A DNA stretch of 64,000 nt from the NCBI GenBank assembly GCA_002347095.1, contig DDWZ01000028.1, positions 124,001-188,000 of the forward strand. Direction: 5' to 3'. The notes under the pieces were generated by a model. The model was not told where the DNA came from. It saw only the letters and a list, made by a program, of their open reading frames with translations, and searched no databases. Source of the stretch: Desulfobulbaceae bacterium UBA2273. GTDB taxonomy: Bacteria > Desulfobacterota > Desulfobulbia > Desulfobulbales > Desulfurivibrionaceae. Shown here piece after piece: positions 9,028 through 18,126 of this stretch. The translations under genes were made by a program, and so were the position numbers. Each line of letters starts with the position of its first letter. Positions within the stretch are counted from its first letter, which is position 1.

Positions 9028-10834
9028 GCCTACTCTCCCGAAAGTCTTTTCCCGGCGGATGCGCAAAAGCCTCCTGAATATCCTGGCTTTTTTGGGAGGG
9101 GCTGTGCTGCTTTCCCTCGTTACCCTCTTCTATCCGGGGCGGTTGAACGCTGCTTTCCCCGTGGAGACCAGCCTCGTGCTGCTGTCCGGCGGGCTCGGCG
9201 GGGTATTCACGCTCCGCTGGTTTGTGCAGCGGAGGAAAAGCAGGGAGCGCGAGGCCAATCTCCTCATGGTTGTGCGGACCATGCGCCGGATACATCTGCG
9301 GCTGGCCGAGAGAAAAAGCCGAGACGAATTACTCCAGGGCATCTGCCGGATCCTGGTGGAAGAGGGGCATTATTTCAGTGCCTGGCTGGCCCTGATAGAC
9401 AGGGAGGGAAATCTGATTCGTTGCGCCGAAAACGGTCTGGGCGAACGGTTTTTCCGGGTGCGCCAGGGCATGGAGCAGGGGCTTTTCCCGGAGTGCGCGA
9501 AAAAAGCCCTGTCCGGAGAAAGATTGGTGCTGAGCGATTCGGCAAGCCGTTGCGCGGGCTGTCTTCTTCCGGAAAGCGATGCGGCCGGGGTTTGCTGTAC
9601 CGCCAGGTTGAGCCACCGCGACCAGTTCTACGGCCTGTTAAGCGTTTCCTTTTCCGCGGCCCGCAAGCACAACCTTGAAGAACGGATGCTCTTTGCGGAA
9701 ATCGCCCGGGATGTGGGGCAGACTCTGCATCTTTTGGAGCTTGAGGAGCAGCGGGCCGTTACCGAAAACAGGTTCAGGGAGCTGGTGGAAAATTCACTGG
9801 CCGGGATTCTTCTGATTCAGGACAACGCGATCATCTATCGCAACCCGGAGCAGAAAAGACTTTTTGGGCCTCTCCCCGCCGGGTTCCGGCCGAACGCCTT
9901 TGTCGGGGTGCACCCCGACGATCGGGAAAAGGTGGAGGCGGCCTATGGCAGAGTCAGCCGCGGGGAAGCAGCCTCGGTGGATCTTGACTTCCGGTTTTAT
10001 CCACAGCGGAAGGGCGACGAACTCCAGGCCATGAAATGGGTGTTCTGCCGGGCCAGCAGGATTGAGTATAATGGCAGGGAAACAGTGCTGGTCAGCATGA
10101 TCGACATCACCCGAAACCGGGAGCTGGAACAGATTATCCGGGTTCAGGACAAGATGTCTTCCCTTGGGCGCGTGGCCGCGGGCATTGCCCATGAGATCCG
10201 CAACCCCTTGTCCGGCATCAATATCTATCTCGACACCCTGGTAAAGATGTATGAGCGCGGGACCAATCTGGAAACGGTGGGCGAGATTCTTGCCCAGATG
10301 AAGGTTGCTTCCGGAAAAATAGAATCGGTGATCCGGCGGGTCATGGATTTTTCAAAGCCCGGGCAGCCGCGGCTGGCGATGGTTGATGTCAATCTGCCGG
10401 TGGAAAACGCTCTGGCTCTCTGCGCCGCTGCCTTGCGGAGGGACAGGGTGGAGCTGCAGAAGGAGCTGGCCTGCGATTTGCCGCGCTGCCGGGTTGATGC
10501 CGGCCTGATTGAACAGGTTGTGCTCAATCTGCTGACCAATGCGGCAGAGGCCCTGCGTCAGGCCGAGAACAAGAAGATATCGGTGCGGACCGCTCTCGAA
10601 AAGAAAGCGGTGGTGATCCGGGTGGCTGATTCGGGGCCGGGTATCCAGGAAGGTCTTCGGGAGAAGATTTTTGATCCGTTTTACACGACCAAGAGTGACG
10701 GGACCGGCATCGGTCTTAGTCTGTGCCAGCGGATCATCACCGACCATCAGGGCACGCTGACCGTGGAGGAAAGCGCTTGGGGCGGCGCTGAATTCGTCAT
10801 TGCCCTGGCGGCTGAACCGGAGCAGGTGGGATGA
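9011..10834 (+). CDS. Membrane sensor histidine kinase (2 TM, GAF, PAS, HisKA, HATPase)
   Basis: Predicted 607-residue inner-membrane kinase. Two hydrophobic segments lie near residues 20-45 and 55-75, then a GAF-like domain with several Cys residues (about 95-245, SRCAGCLLPESDAAGVCC), a PAS domain (about 255-375), HisKA with His394 in GIAHEIRNPL, and HATPase_c with DSGPGIQEGL and GTGIGLSLC. The start overlaps the end of the preceding hybrid kinase; ATG 9017 and ATG 9059 are alternatives. The Cys cluster in the GAF region could be redox or metal sensitive, which is inference only. Confidence 0.87.
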   Translation: MPMGTEPTLPKVFSRRMRKSLLNILAFLGGAVLLSLVTLFYPGRLNAAFPVETSLVLLSGGLGGVFTLRWFVQRRKSREREANLLMVVRTMRRIHLRLAERKSRDELLQGICRILVEEGHYFSAWLALIDREGNLIRCAENGLGERFFRVRQGMEQGLFPECAKKALSGERLVLSDSASRCAGCLLPESDAAGVCCTARLSHRDQFYGLLSVSFSAARKHNLEERMLFAEIARDVGQTLHLLELEEQRAVTENRFRELVENSLAGILLIQDNAIIYRNPEQKRLFGPLPAGFRPNAFVGVHPDDREKVEAAYGRVSRGEAASVDLDFRFYPQRKGDELQAMKWVFCRASRIEYNGRETVLVSMIDITRNRELEQIIRVQDKMSSLGRVAAGIAHEIRNPLSGINIYLDTLVKMYERGTNLETVGEILAQMKVASGKIESVIRRVMDFSKPGQPRLAMVDVNLPVENALALCAAALRRDRVELQKELACDLPRCRVDAGLIEQVVLNLLTNAAEALRQAENKKISVRTALEKKAVVIRVADSGPGIQEGLREKIFDPFYTTKSDGTGIGLSLCQRIITDHQGTLTVEESAWGGAEFVIALAAEPEQVG

Positions 10835-10853
10835 ACTCCCGGAGGAGGGCGGT

Positions 10854-11273
10854 ATGGATCTGTTCGCGCGATTGCAGGGGATGAAGGTGTTGCTGGTTGA
10901 GGATGAACCGCTGATCAGGGATTCCTTGCAGCGCTTCTTCGCCAATGAGGAGTGCACGATCATGGCGGCGGAAACAGGGGAGGATGCCCTGGAGATCATC
11001 AAGGGCAACACCTGCGATATCGTCATCATCGATTACCGTCTGCCCGGCATGGACGGCCTTGAGTTTTTAAAACGGGCCCAGCGTCTCAATGCCCGGTTCA
11101 AGAAAATCCTGATCACCGCCTACATGACCGAGCCGGTGATTGCCGAGGCCTTCCGTCTCGGAGTGCATGAGTTCATCGAAAAACCCTTTGCCATGGAAGA
11201 TCTGGAGGAAGTCCTTGTCCGGATCCTTGAGAAAAAAAAACGAACCAACGGGCGAGGCCCGGTCAAAACTTAG
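10854..11273 (+). CDS. Single-domain response regulator
   Basis: A 139-residue lone receiver. Acidic residues sit in LLVEDEP, phospho-acceptor Asp60 in IVIIDYRLPG, the conserved Thr/Ala in ILITAYM and Lys in EFIEKPF. There is no output domain. The start is fixed by GGAGG 8 nt upstream. It lies 19 nt after the kinase stop, so it probably receives phosphate from one of the two upstream kinases and works as a relay or by protein interaction. Confidence 0.9.
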   Translation: MDLFARLQGMKVLLVEDEPLIRDSLQRFFANEECTIMAAETGEDALEIIKGNTCDIVIIDYRLPGMDGLEFLKRAQRLNARFKKILITAYMTEPVIAEAFRLGVHEFIEKPFAMEDLEEVLVRILEKKKRTNGRGPVKT

Positions 11274-11310
11274 CAAAGTCCGGGGGGGACTTGATCACAG
11301 GAGGTGCGGT

Positions 11311-11763
11311 ATGAAGGAAGTTATCCCAAGGAAGCCGTTTTCAGAGCTCAGCACCGTGCGCAACGAGATGGACCGGCTGTGGAACCGGTTTCTGGATGAT
11401 TGGCCATTGCCCACCATGTTCACCAAGGGGTGGGCGCCGATGGCCGACATCTCGGAAACCAAGGACAAGCTGGTCGTCAAGGCCGAGTTGCCGGGACTTG
11501 ACCCGGAAGACATCAAGCTGAGTCTCTCCGGCAACCTGTTGACCATTGAGGGCGAGAAGAAAAAAGAAAAAGAGGAAAAAGACGAGCACCATTACTATCT
11601 GGAGCGCTACAGCGGGGCGTTTCACCGATCGTTCCGCCTGCCGGTGGAGGTGCACGAGGACAAGATTGAGGCCAAATTCGACAAGGGCGTGCTCACCATC
11701 ACCCTGCCCAAGACGGCAACGAGCAAAAAAAAGGAAATCAAGATCGCCAAGGCGAAATCATAA
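11311..11763 (+). CDS. Hsp20/alpha-crystallin small heat-shock protein
   Basis: A 150-residue ATP-independent holdase chaperone. The alpha-crystallin domain spans about 45-140 with the hallmarks ADISETKDKLVVKAELPG, GNLLTIEGEKK and FDKGVLTITLPK (the G-x-L strand). The C-terminal tail is Lys-rich, which is usual for solubility. A strong AGGAGGTG lies 6 nt before the ATG. It is 37 nt downstream of the lone receiver, so it could be expressed with the sensor genes. No heat-shock promoter element was recognised. Confidence 0.93.
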   Translation: MKEVIPRKPFSELSTVRNEMDRLWNRFLDDWPLPTMFTKGWAPMADISETKDKLVVKAELPGLDPEDIKLSLSGNLLTIEGEKKKEKEEKDEHHYYLERYSGAFHRSFRLPVEVHEDKIEAKFDKGVLTITLPKTATSKKKEIKIAKAKS

Positions 11764-11845
11764 AAAAAATCCCCCCTGGGTTTTGCCTGGCCTTTCCTGA
11801 CTCTTCCCGCCCCTGTCGCAACGGTGCCACCGCGGCGGGGGCGTC

Positions 11846-13723
11846 CTATTCCGGACGGAGCCCCGTTGCTTTCAGGCCCGAGGCATTCTTGAGGTTGGCG
11901 CCCTTGAGGTTGGCATTGCTCAGGTCTGCCTTGTAGAAATCAGCCTCTTCCAGATTGGCATTTTCCAGATTGGCTCCGGAAAGATTGGCGCCCTTGAGGT
12001 TGGCCCCTTCCAGATCGGCGTCACGCAGGTTGGCGCCGGAGAGATTGGCGCGTTCAAGAAAGGCCCCTTGCAGTTTTTTTCCGGAAAGATCCTGGCCGGC
12101 AAGGTTGCATTCCACGCAGCGGTTGACTTGCAGGAGTTTCTCCAGATCAGTGGGCTTGGCGGGTGCCGGCGGCGGTATCGGTTCCGGTGTCGCGGCCAGG
12201 GCCGGAGGGCTTGGCGGAGCCGGAGGAGCAATGGGCGGGGCGGCGACGCTTGCCGCGGCGGGCATGGCCTCTGCCGGGGCAGCCTTGGCAACCGCCGGAG
12301 ATACTGGATCAGCGGCCGGCGCGCTGGGCAGGGGGGCGGCCGCGGCGGAGATCTCTTCCGCGTCCTTGGCCGGGAGCGGGCTGGGTGTTGGGGCGACGCC
12401 ATCCTCGGCGATTTCGTTCTCCTGCTCGGAAGTGCCCATGGGAGTCGTTGTTTGCATCGCCGGAAAAGAGGGCGCCCACAGGGTTTCCCCCTGTCTCCGG
12501 TCCCGTTCCCGCGGGTCTTTTCTCTTGGGCGCGGAAATGGTTTTGTCACGGTACTGGGCGAGGAATGCATCGATATCCTCTTTGGTGCCCTGCTGCCGAT
12601 CTTTTTCCAGAATCGTCCCCATCAGGTACGCCCCCTCAAAATCCGCGCCGGTCAGAATTGCCCCAGTGAGGTCTGCCTTGTAGAGATCGGCTCCGGCCAG
12701 GTTGGCTCCGGTGAGATTGGCCTGAGTGAGCTGTGCCTCTGCCAGGTCCGCCGTCTTGAGGCTGGCGCCTTGCAGGTTGGCACCGCTGAGGTTGGCGCCG
12801 GCCAGATTGGCCCGATTTAGGTTGAGCCCGACCAGATCGGCGCCGGCCAAGTCGCAGCCCGGGCAACCGTTTTGTGCAATCAGGCGTTCAATCTCGGGGC
12901 TGGCGCCCAGGGGGATGGGCACCGGAACCGCCGGTTTTTGCGGAACCCTCACCCGCGCAGGTTGCGGGGCAGGTGGGGCAACGGGTTTCGCCGCGGGTGC
13001 CTCCGGTGGCGGTTCGGGCAGGACGGCGGGTGCCGATCTTGGTGAATCTGTCCGCGGTGTTTTCGCTTCCGGGAGCGGAAGTTCCGCCGGAACTGGGGCG
13101 GGGTTCGTTGCGGGGGGTGGTTCCGGTTGGGAAGCTGCTGCCGGTTTGGCCGGGACGGACTGCGGAGGAGGTGTCTGCGCCTCTGTGTTTGCTTGGGGAG
13201 GGGACACGGGCGTGGCCGGTTCACCATTGCCCTGGAGCGGAGGAGTCACGGCAACCGGTGGCGGCAGGGGCTTTTCCGGTTCCTTCCGGGCATTTTCCGG
13301 GGGGGTGTAGGTGTTGCCCTCAAGGATTGCCCGCTCATGGTTGCTGTTGGCCAGGGAGGCGTTTTTAAGGTTGGCCCCTGAGAGAAAAGCGCCGGTGAGG
13401 TCAGCCTTGTAGAGGTCAGCTTCCTCCAGGCTGGCGTCGGTCAGGTTTGCCCCGGTGAGATCAACCGCCTTGAGGTTTGCGCCCTCCAGGTCGGCCTTCT
13501 CCAGATTTGCCCTGGAGAGATTGGCCCGTTCCAGAAGGGCGCCGGCAAGCTTTGCCCGGCGCAGATCAGCGCCGGAGAGATCGCATTCCACACAGCGGTT
13601 GGTGGTTTTCAGGGTCTCAAGGTCTTTTTCGTTGTAGGCCGCGGCTTGGCGGGGTGAGGCAGTCAAGCAAAGAGAGCAGAACAACAGGGCGGCCGCAGGT
13701 GTTTTTCTGTTTGAATGTGCCAA
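11846..13723 (-). CDS. Exported protein with three pentapeptide-repeat modules and Pro-rich linkers
   Basis: A 625-residue protein with a signal peptide ending near AAAYNEKD. Three homologous modules (about 34-135, 283-375 and 530-620) each begin with a short helix (LEKLLQVNR type), then a C-x-x-C pair (CVEC, CPGC, CVEC), then runs of A(D/N)LxxA pentapeptides that should form a right-handed quadrilateral beta-helix. Long Pro/Ala/Pro-Glu linkers separate them. The start is TTG with GGGGGA upstream. Similar short CxxC-pentapeptide units occur singly in other bacteria; a string of three is unusual. The function is unknown and it is probably periplasmic. Confidence 0.82.
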   Translation of the reverse strand: MAHSNRKTPAAALLFCSLCLTASPRQAAAYNEKDLETLKTTNRCVECDLSGADLRRAKLAGALLERANLSRANLEKADLEGANLKAVDLTGANLTDASLEEADLYKADLTGAFLSGANLKNASLANSNHERAILEGNTYTPPENARKEPEKPLPPPVAVTPPLQGNGEPATPVSPPQANTEAQTPPPQSVPAKPAAASQPEPPPATNPAPVPAELPLPEAKTPRTDSPRSAPAVLPEPPPEAPAAKPVAPPAPQPARVRVPQKPAVPVPIPLGASPEIERLIAQNGCPGCDLAGADLVGLNLNRANLAGANLSGANLQGASLKTADLAEAQLTQANLTGANLAGADLYKADLTGAILTGADFEGAYLMGTILEKDRQQGTKEDIDAFLAQYRDKTISAPKRKDPRERDRRQGETLWAPSFPAMQTTTPMGTSEQENEIAEDGVAPTPSPLPAKDAEEISAAAAPLPSAPAADPVSPAVAKAAPAEAMPAAASVAAPPIAPPAPPSPPALAATPEPIPPPAPAKPTDLEKLLQVNRCVECNLAGQDLSGKKLQGAFLERANLSGANLRDADLEGANLKGANLSGANLENANLEEADFYKADLSNANLKGANLKNASGLKATGLRPE

Positions 13724-14080
13724 CGTTTTGTGATCCCCCGGCCATCTTCATGATGGCGCAATGTGTGCTTGCTGGGCCAGATAACTGATTCGGAGGTGGA
13801 GCCGTGAGCCACGCTTTGCCCGAAACCGTAAGTGATTGCAGAGCGCCCTGTGATTGCTTGCCCAGCCAGATTCTGATTACAACCCAGGGCCGGACTTTGT
13901 CAAGTCAAGATGCGGCTTCCTGGTGTCCGGAGGGGAACTGTTGGCAGCGTATTTGCCGCTGAGCGCGTATTTTTTTCCTGCCGGGCATGGATTTTTCGAG
14001 CAATCGGATGGTAAATTTGGTAGATAGGTGTTTCTTTTGATGTCTGAAATTTTTCACCAAAACAACGGGTTAGAGATACT
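13724..14080. other. Intergenic region between divergent pentapeptide gene and metF
   Basis: A 357-bp divergent spacer that should hold both promoters. I see no convincing -35/-10 pair, riboswitch, repeat or small gene. The part near metF (from about 13970) is A/T richer. Confidence 0.5.
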
Positions 14081-14971
14081 ATGCTGGTAAAGGACATTCT
14101 CGACAATAACAGGTTTTCCTTCAGTTTTGAATTTTTCCCGCCCAAGGATGAGCCGGGCTGGGAAAATCTTTTTGCCAACATCTCCGACCTGATGCCCTTA
14201 AAGCCCGCCTATGTCAGCGTGACATACGGGGCGGGCGGTTCGACCCGGGATCGCACCCACAAGCTGATCGTCAGGATCCAGCAGGAAACCAACCTCACCG
14301 TTGTCTCCCATCTCACCTGCGTTGGCTCAAACCGGGCGGAAACCGGAGAGATACTCCGCAATTATGCGGCAAGCGGGGTGGAGAATATCCTGGCCTTGCG
14401 CGGCGATCCTCCCAAGGGGCAGACCGATTTCGTCCATCCCCCGGACGGCTTTGCCCATGCCGCCGATCTGGTCGCCTTCATCAAAAAGAACTTCCCGCAT
14501 ATGGGCGTCGGCGTCGCCGGCTTTCCGGAGGGACATCCCGCCACCCCCAACCGGCTGCTGGAGATGGACTATCTCAAGGCCAAGGTTGACGCCGGGGCGG
14601 ACTATATCGTGACCCAACTCTTCTTCGACAATCGCGATTTTTATGATTTTCGCGACCGTTGCGCCTTGGCCGGCATAACGGTGCCCATCATTGCCGGGCT
14701 CATGCCCATCACCACCAAGAACGGCATGGTGCGCATGGCCGAGCTTGCCGCCGGGGCCAGGATTCCGGCCGCCTTGCTGCGTGCGCTGGATCGGGCCAGA
14801 AGCGATGAGCAGGTGGAAAAGGTCGGGGTGCACTGGGCCACCGAGCAGGTCCGCGATCTGCTGGACAACGAGGTGCGGGGCATTCATTTTTACACCCTGA
14901 ACCATTCCCGCCAGGCCCTGGATATCTACCAGGCCCTCGGCGTGGAGGATTCCATCCAACTGGGCGCGTGA
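14081..14971 (+). CDS. metF: Methylenetetrahydrofolate reductase
   Basis: A 296-residue TIM-barrel flavoenzyme that interconverts 5,10-methylene-THF and 5-methyl-THF, feeding methionine synthesis or, in acetogenic/sulfate-reducing lineages, the methyl branch of the Wood-Ljungdahl pathway. Family hallmarks: SFEFFPPKDEPG with catalytic Glu17, VTYGAGGST, SHLTCVGSN, NILALRGDPP, GVGVAGFPEGHP and ADYIVTQLFFDN. The length matches bacterial MetF. It stands alone, with no mthfr-C/hdr partner beside it. Confidence 0.95.
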   Translation: MLVKDILDNNRFSFSFEFFPPKDEPGWENLFANISDLMPLKPAYVSVTYGAGGSTRDRTHKLIVRIQQETNLTVVSHLTCVGSNRAETGEILRNYAASGVENILALRGDPPKGQTDFVHPPDGFAHAADLVAFIKKNFPHMGVGVAGFPEGHPATPNRLLEMDYLKAKVDAGADYIVTQLFFDNRDFYDFRDRCALAGITVPIIAGLMPITTKNGMVRMAELAAGARIPAALLRALDRARSDEQVEKVGVHWATEQVRDLLDNEVRGIHFYTLNHSRQALDIYQALGVEDSIQLGA

Positions 14972-14981
14972 GCCGGGGCTT

Positions 14982-15209
14982 TCAGTCTTTGTCTGCCTGG
15001 GGCCGTGGGGTCCACCATTTGAAGATGCCGTAAACGGACAGCACCAGATAGACCGAGAAAAGAAACGCTTCGGCCAGCATGCCCTTGTGGGAAAAACTGA
15101 CAATCCAGCCGAGATTGGCGATGGTCCAGATTATCCAGCCTGCCACATGTTTCTGCAGGTTGAAAAGGGTTCCCAGAATGCTGAGCCCGGTGAGAATCCA
15201 TTCGAACAT
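14982..15209 (-). CDS. Small PnuC-like membrane protein
   Basis: A 75-residue protein with three predicted membrane segments (FEWILTGLSILGTLFNL, VAGWIIWTIANLGWIVSF, AEAFLFSVYLVLSVYGIF). The W-x-x-W-x-x-AN-x-x-W and Y-x-x-x-S-x-Y-G-x-x-x-W pattern resembles the second half of PnuC nicotinamide-riboside transporters, which are about 200 residues long. It therefore looks like a compact half-size relative, perhaps acting as an oligomer. The ATG at 15209 is chosen for AAGGA 6 nt upstream. The substrate is unknown. Confidence 0.7.
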   Translation of the reverse strand: MFEWILTGLSILGTLFNLQKHVAGWIIWTIANLGWIVSFSHKGMLAEAFLFSVYLVLSVYGIFKWWTPRPQADKD

Positions 15210-15434
15210 GGCAAGTCCTTCATCGGCGGGGCGTTGCTTGTGCCGCGACGCTGCCGCTTTGGTTTTTTTGTTATGGGGCAAAGAGGAGTACGGCCCCAGC
15301 TTAAAGCCAAAGAGGGGCCTTAAGCAAGCATCAATCGTGAAAAAGGCGCGGAGCTGTGTTGTGTTTCGCGATAAATGACGTAATTTTATTGAGATAAAAT
15401 CCCTCCCCGGGAGAAGACCACAAGGAGCAAAGGT

Positions 15435-15863
15435 ATGTCACAGGCTAAAAAAGGAGATAGCGTCAAGATCCATTATACCGGCACGCTGGAGGATGGGACG
15501 GTTTTTGATTCCTCCGCCGGGCGCGATCCCCTGGATTTCACCCTCGGCGGCGGTCAGGTGATCGTGGGCTTTGAGGAGGCTGTTTTGGGAATGGCCATCG
15601 GCGACAAGAAAAAGGTCACCATTCCTTCCCATAAAGCCTATGGCGAAAAGAATGAGGAGCTGGTTATCGAGGTGCCTCGCACTCAGGTTCCCCCGGATCT
15701 CAACCCGGAAGTGGACCAGAAACTGCAGATGGGCGGACCCAACGGCGAACTGGTTGTGGTCACGGTTGTGGCGGTAACGGACGAGGTTGTCGTTCTTGAT
15801 GCCAACCCGCCCCTGGCAGGCAAGGACCTCATCTTTGATCTGGAACTGGTGGCTATTTCCTGA
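15435..15863 (+). CDS. FKBP-type peptidyl-prolyl isomerase, SlyD-like
   Basis: A 142-residue cytosolic prolyl isomerase/chaperone. The FKBP fold opens with [18 protein letters not shown], then an insert-in-flap region ([18 protein letters not shown]) as in SlyD, and closes with [17 protein letters not shown]. The His-rich metal-binding tail of E. coli SlyD is absent. GGAGC lies upstream of the ATG. An intrinsic terminator follows at 15889-15924. Confidence 0.93.
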   Translation: MSQAKKGDSVKIHYTGTLEDGTVFDSSAGRDPLDFTLGGGQVIVGFEEAVLGMAIGDKKKVTIPSHKAYGEKNEELVIEVPRTQVPPDLNPEVDQKLQMGGPNGELVVVTVVAVTDEVVVLDANPPLAGKDLIFDLELVAIS

Positions 15864-15888
15864 GCCGGGAAAAAGTGAATCGGTCCCA

Positions 15889-15924
15889 TGCCCTGGTAAT
15901 CTTTTTTGCCGGGGCATTTTTTTT
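15889..15924 (+). terminator. Rho-independent terminator after the FKBP gene
   Basis: An 8-bp stem (TGCCCTGG / CCGGGGCA, one G-T wobble) with a 12-nt loop is followed by eight T residues. Confidence 0.8.
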
Positions 15925-16030
15925 GCGCCGGGTCGCTTGCCTGTATCCTGCGGACAAAAGGGTGTGGTATACTCGGCGAAAGAAGGCTGGGGCGCGCGCA
16001 GGCACATCGATAACAGGGATCAGGTCGGCC

Positions 16031-16921
16031 ATGCAGAAGATCATTGACCAAGGGTTGTTTTTTCTCCAGAAAAATTGGGGGCTCGCCGTCCTGCTGGTCA
16101 TGATCGCGCTGTTGTCGCAGGGGTGCGCCTCGCTGGTGATCCCCCCCATGGTCGGGCCGGTGGTGAAGAATCTCAACCGCCAGGCAGACCTGGAGCTGGT
16201 TTGTGACGGCGCGCCCTCCTACCTGCTGCTCCTAGATAGCATGCTGGTTTCCGATCCCGATAACGCTAGGTTGCTGATGCATGGCACCCAGGCCTATACG
16301 GCCTACGCGAGTCTCATGCCGGAATGCGGCCGCCCGGAACGGGCCGCGGTGCTGGGGGATAGGGCCAGGGAGTATGGGCTGCGCCTGCTGGGCACCCATA
16401 AAAGTCTTGGTGGTGCCGATCAGATGCCGCTTGCCGGGTTCAGCGAGGCCCTGCAATCCGTTGGTTCCCGCGAGGTGGAAAAACTGTTCTGGGGTGGTTA
16501 CGGCTGGGCCACCTGGATCGGTTTCAGCATGGGGGCGCCAGCGGCGGTCGCGGATCTGCCCAAGGTTGAGCAGTTGATGCTGCGGGTGCTGGCCCTGGAC
16601 GAGGGATTCTACCACGGCGGCGCCCATCTTTTTCTTGGCATCTATTATGGCTCCCGTCCGGCGATGCTGGGCGGCAGGCCGGAAGTGAGCCGGGGCCATT
16701 TTGAGAAGGCCCTGGCCCTGGGCGATAGGCGCTTTCTTCCGACTCTGGTTGCCTATGCCGAATACTACGCCCGGCAGACCTTTGACCAAGAGCTGTATGT
16801 CCGCCTGCTGGAAGAGACGCTGGCCTTTGACCTTGCTTTAGCCCCGGACCTGACCCTGCCCAATGTTCTGGCCCAGCGGCGGGCCCGGAAGCTGCTGGCC
16901 CAGGTGGATGAATTTTTTTAA
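16031..16921 (+). CDS. TRAP-transporter-associated lipoprotein TatT
   Basis: A 296-residue periplasmic lipoprotein with one N-terminal hydrophobic segment and lipobox LLSQGCAS. The body is all-helical with TPR-like repeats and the family signature around LLLDSMLVSDPDNARLL, LFWGGYGWATWIGFS and GGAHLFLGIYYGSRP. TatT proteins form trimers that work with a DctP-type binding protein. The TRAP genes dctP, dctQ and dctM begin 167 bp downstream on the same strand, which supports the pairing. The spacer holds palindromic repeat copy A. Confidence 0.88.
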   Translation: MQKIIDQGLFFLQKNWGLAVLLVMIALLSQGCASLVIPPMVGPVVKNLNRQADLELVCDGAPSYLLLLDSMLVSDPDNARLLMHGTQAYTAYASLMPECGRPERAAVLGDRAREYGLRLLGTHKSLGGADQMPLAGFSEALQSVGSREVEKLFWGGYGWATWIGFSMGAPAAVADLPKVEQLMLRVLALDEGFYHGGAHLFLGIYYGSRPAMLGGRPEVSRGHFEKALALGDRRFLPTLVAYAEYYARQTFDQELYVRLLEETLAFDLALAPDLTLPNVLAQRRARKLLAQVDEFF

Positions 16922-17021
16922 CTGTCCAGCAGCACCACACCTGCTTTGTCAGCGGCCTACTCATGTGCGATAGCACACTTCGCAGGCCTCTTCCGCGCAT
17001 CTGTGGCACTGCTGAACAGTT
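16920..17021. repeat. Long imperfect palindrome, copy A
   Basis: A 102-nt element whose ends (AACTGTCCAGCAG / CTGCTGAACAGTT) can pair, with a further CCACA/TGTGG stem and an inner GTGC-GATA-GCAC hairpin. It is homologous to copies B (35155-35258) and C (36410-36517, inverted) and lies between tatT and dctP. Confidence 0.88.
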
Positions 17022-17088
17022 ACATGCTGGAGGTTTCGTCCAGTTTTGACCTCACGCTGGATAATTACGATTTTTTAGGAGAGAAGGT

Positions 17089-18126
17089 ATGAATCGTCTG
17101 CTGCGTACGGTCTGTTTCGGCATCGCCCTTCTGGCGCTCATGGCTCCTCCGGGCGCCCAGGCCGCGCCCCGCTATCTCTTCAAGATCGCCACCCTTGCCC
17201 CGGATGGCAGCGTCTGGGCCAGGCGTTTCCAGGAATTTCAGAACGAGGTGACTGCCAAGAGCAATGGCGAGATCGGCTTCAAGCTCTACATGGGCGGGGT
17301 AATGGGCGACGACCGGGCCATGTACCGCAAGATGCGGATCGGCCAGCTCCAGGGCGGCGGCTTTACCATGACCGGGATCAGCGAGACCGTGCCGGATTTC
17401 CGGATCATGGCCATCCCTTTTTTCTTCCGGTCCTACGCCGAGGTGGACAGGGTTGCCGAGGGTCTGTTCCCGCTGTTTAAAAAGGCCTTTCAAGAAAAGG
17501 ATCTGGTCCTGCTGGCCATGACCGAGGTCGGTTTTGTCTACACCATGTCCAGCGAACCGGTGACCACCGTGGCCCAGTTGCGGGCGAGCAAGTGCTGGGC
17601 GCCGGAGAATGATCCCTTGAGCCGTGGGTTTCTCGAGGACATGGGCGTCACCCCAATCCCCCTCTCCATCCCGGACGTGCTCTCCTCCCTGCAAACCGGC
17701 ATGATCAACACGGTGTTCAACGGCTTTTACGGCTCCATCGTCCTCCAGTGGTTTACCCGGACAAAATATATCACCGATACCCCCTTTGGCTACGCCTATG
17801 GCGGGTTGGTCTTTTCCAAGAGCGCCTTTGCCAAGCTCCCCCCCCACCATGCCGCCATGATGGAGGCTGCCGCGAAAAAACATTTTGCCGGCTTGTTGAT
17901 CGATACCCGGCGCAGCAATGAAGAGGCCTTGGCCACCCTGAAAAAGAACGGCATCCAGTTGGTGCCGGCAGAGAAGGAAACCCTGCAACAGTTGCTGGCG
18001 GTGCGTGACCAAAAAACCGTGCCGCGTCTGGTGGGCACCGCTTTTTCCAAGGAGATCTACGCGGCGGCGACCCGGCTGCTTGCTGATTTTCGGGCGAAAT
18101 CTCCCGCTGGGGGTGCGGCCAAATGA
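17089..18126 (+). CDS. dctP: TRAP transporter solute-binding protein (DctP family)
   Basis: A 345-residue periplasmic binding protein with signal peptide (ALMAPPGAQAAP). Family landmarks are KIATLAPDGSVWARRFQEF at the mature N-terminus, GFKLYMGGVMGDD, and the ligand-contact region IRFPEN-like ASKCWAPENDPLSRG. Its place downstream of TatT and upstream of the two permease subunits puts it in a TatT-type (TPAT) TRAP system. The substrate is probably an organic acid or hydrophobic carboxylate, which is not resolvable here. The ATG is preceded by AGGAGAG, and the stop overlaps dctQ by ATGA. Confidence 0.93.
   Translation: MNRLLRTVCFGIALLALMAPPGAQAAPRYLFKIATLAPDGSVWARRFQEFQNEVTAKSNGEIGFKLYMGGVMGDDRAMYRKMRIGQLQGGGFTMTGISETVPDFRIMAIPFFFRSYAEVDRVAEGLFPLFKKAFQEKDLVLLAMTEVGFVYTMSSEPVTTVAQLRASKCWAPENDPLSRGFLEDMGVTPIPLSIPDVLSSLQTGMINTVFNGFYGSIVLQWFTRTKYITDTPFGYAYGGLVFSKSAFAKLPPHHAAMMEAAAKKHFAGLLIDTRRSNEEALATLKKNGIQLVPAEKETLQQLLAVRDQKTVPRLVGTAFSKEIYAAATRLLADFRAKSPAGGAAK

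Noticed and set aside
12163..13310. Long open frames antisense to the pentapeptide-repeat gene
   Set aside because: They mirror the periodic GC-rich repeat codons of the real gene and encode low-complexity peptides with no start signals.
13724..14080. A SAM or other riboswitch ahead of metF
   Set aside because: I looked for conserved aptamer cores and a terminator before metF and found neither.
16920..17021. The palindromic elements as integron attC sites
   Set aside because: Lengths, pairing and terminal AAC/GTT look similar, but the outer boxes do not fit RYYYAAC/GTTRRRY, copies lie in both orientations among housekeeping genes, and there is no integrase or cassette array.
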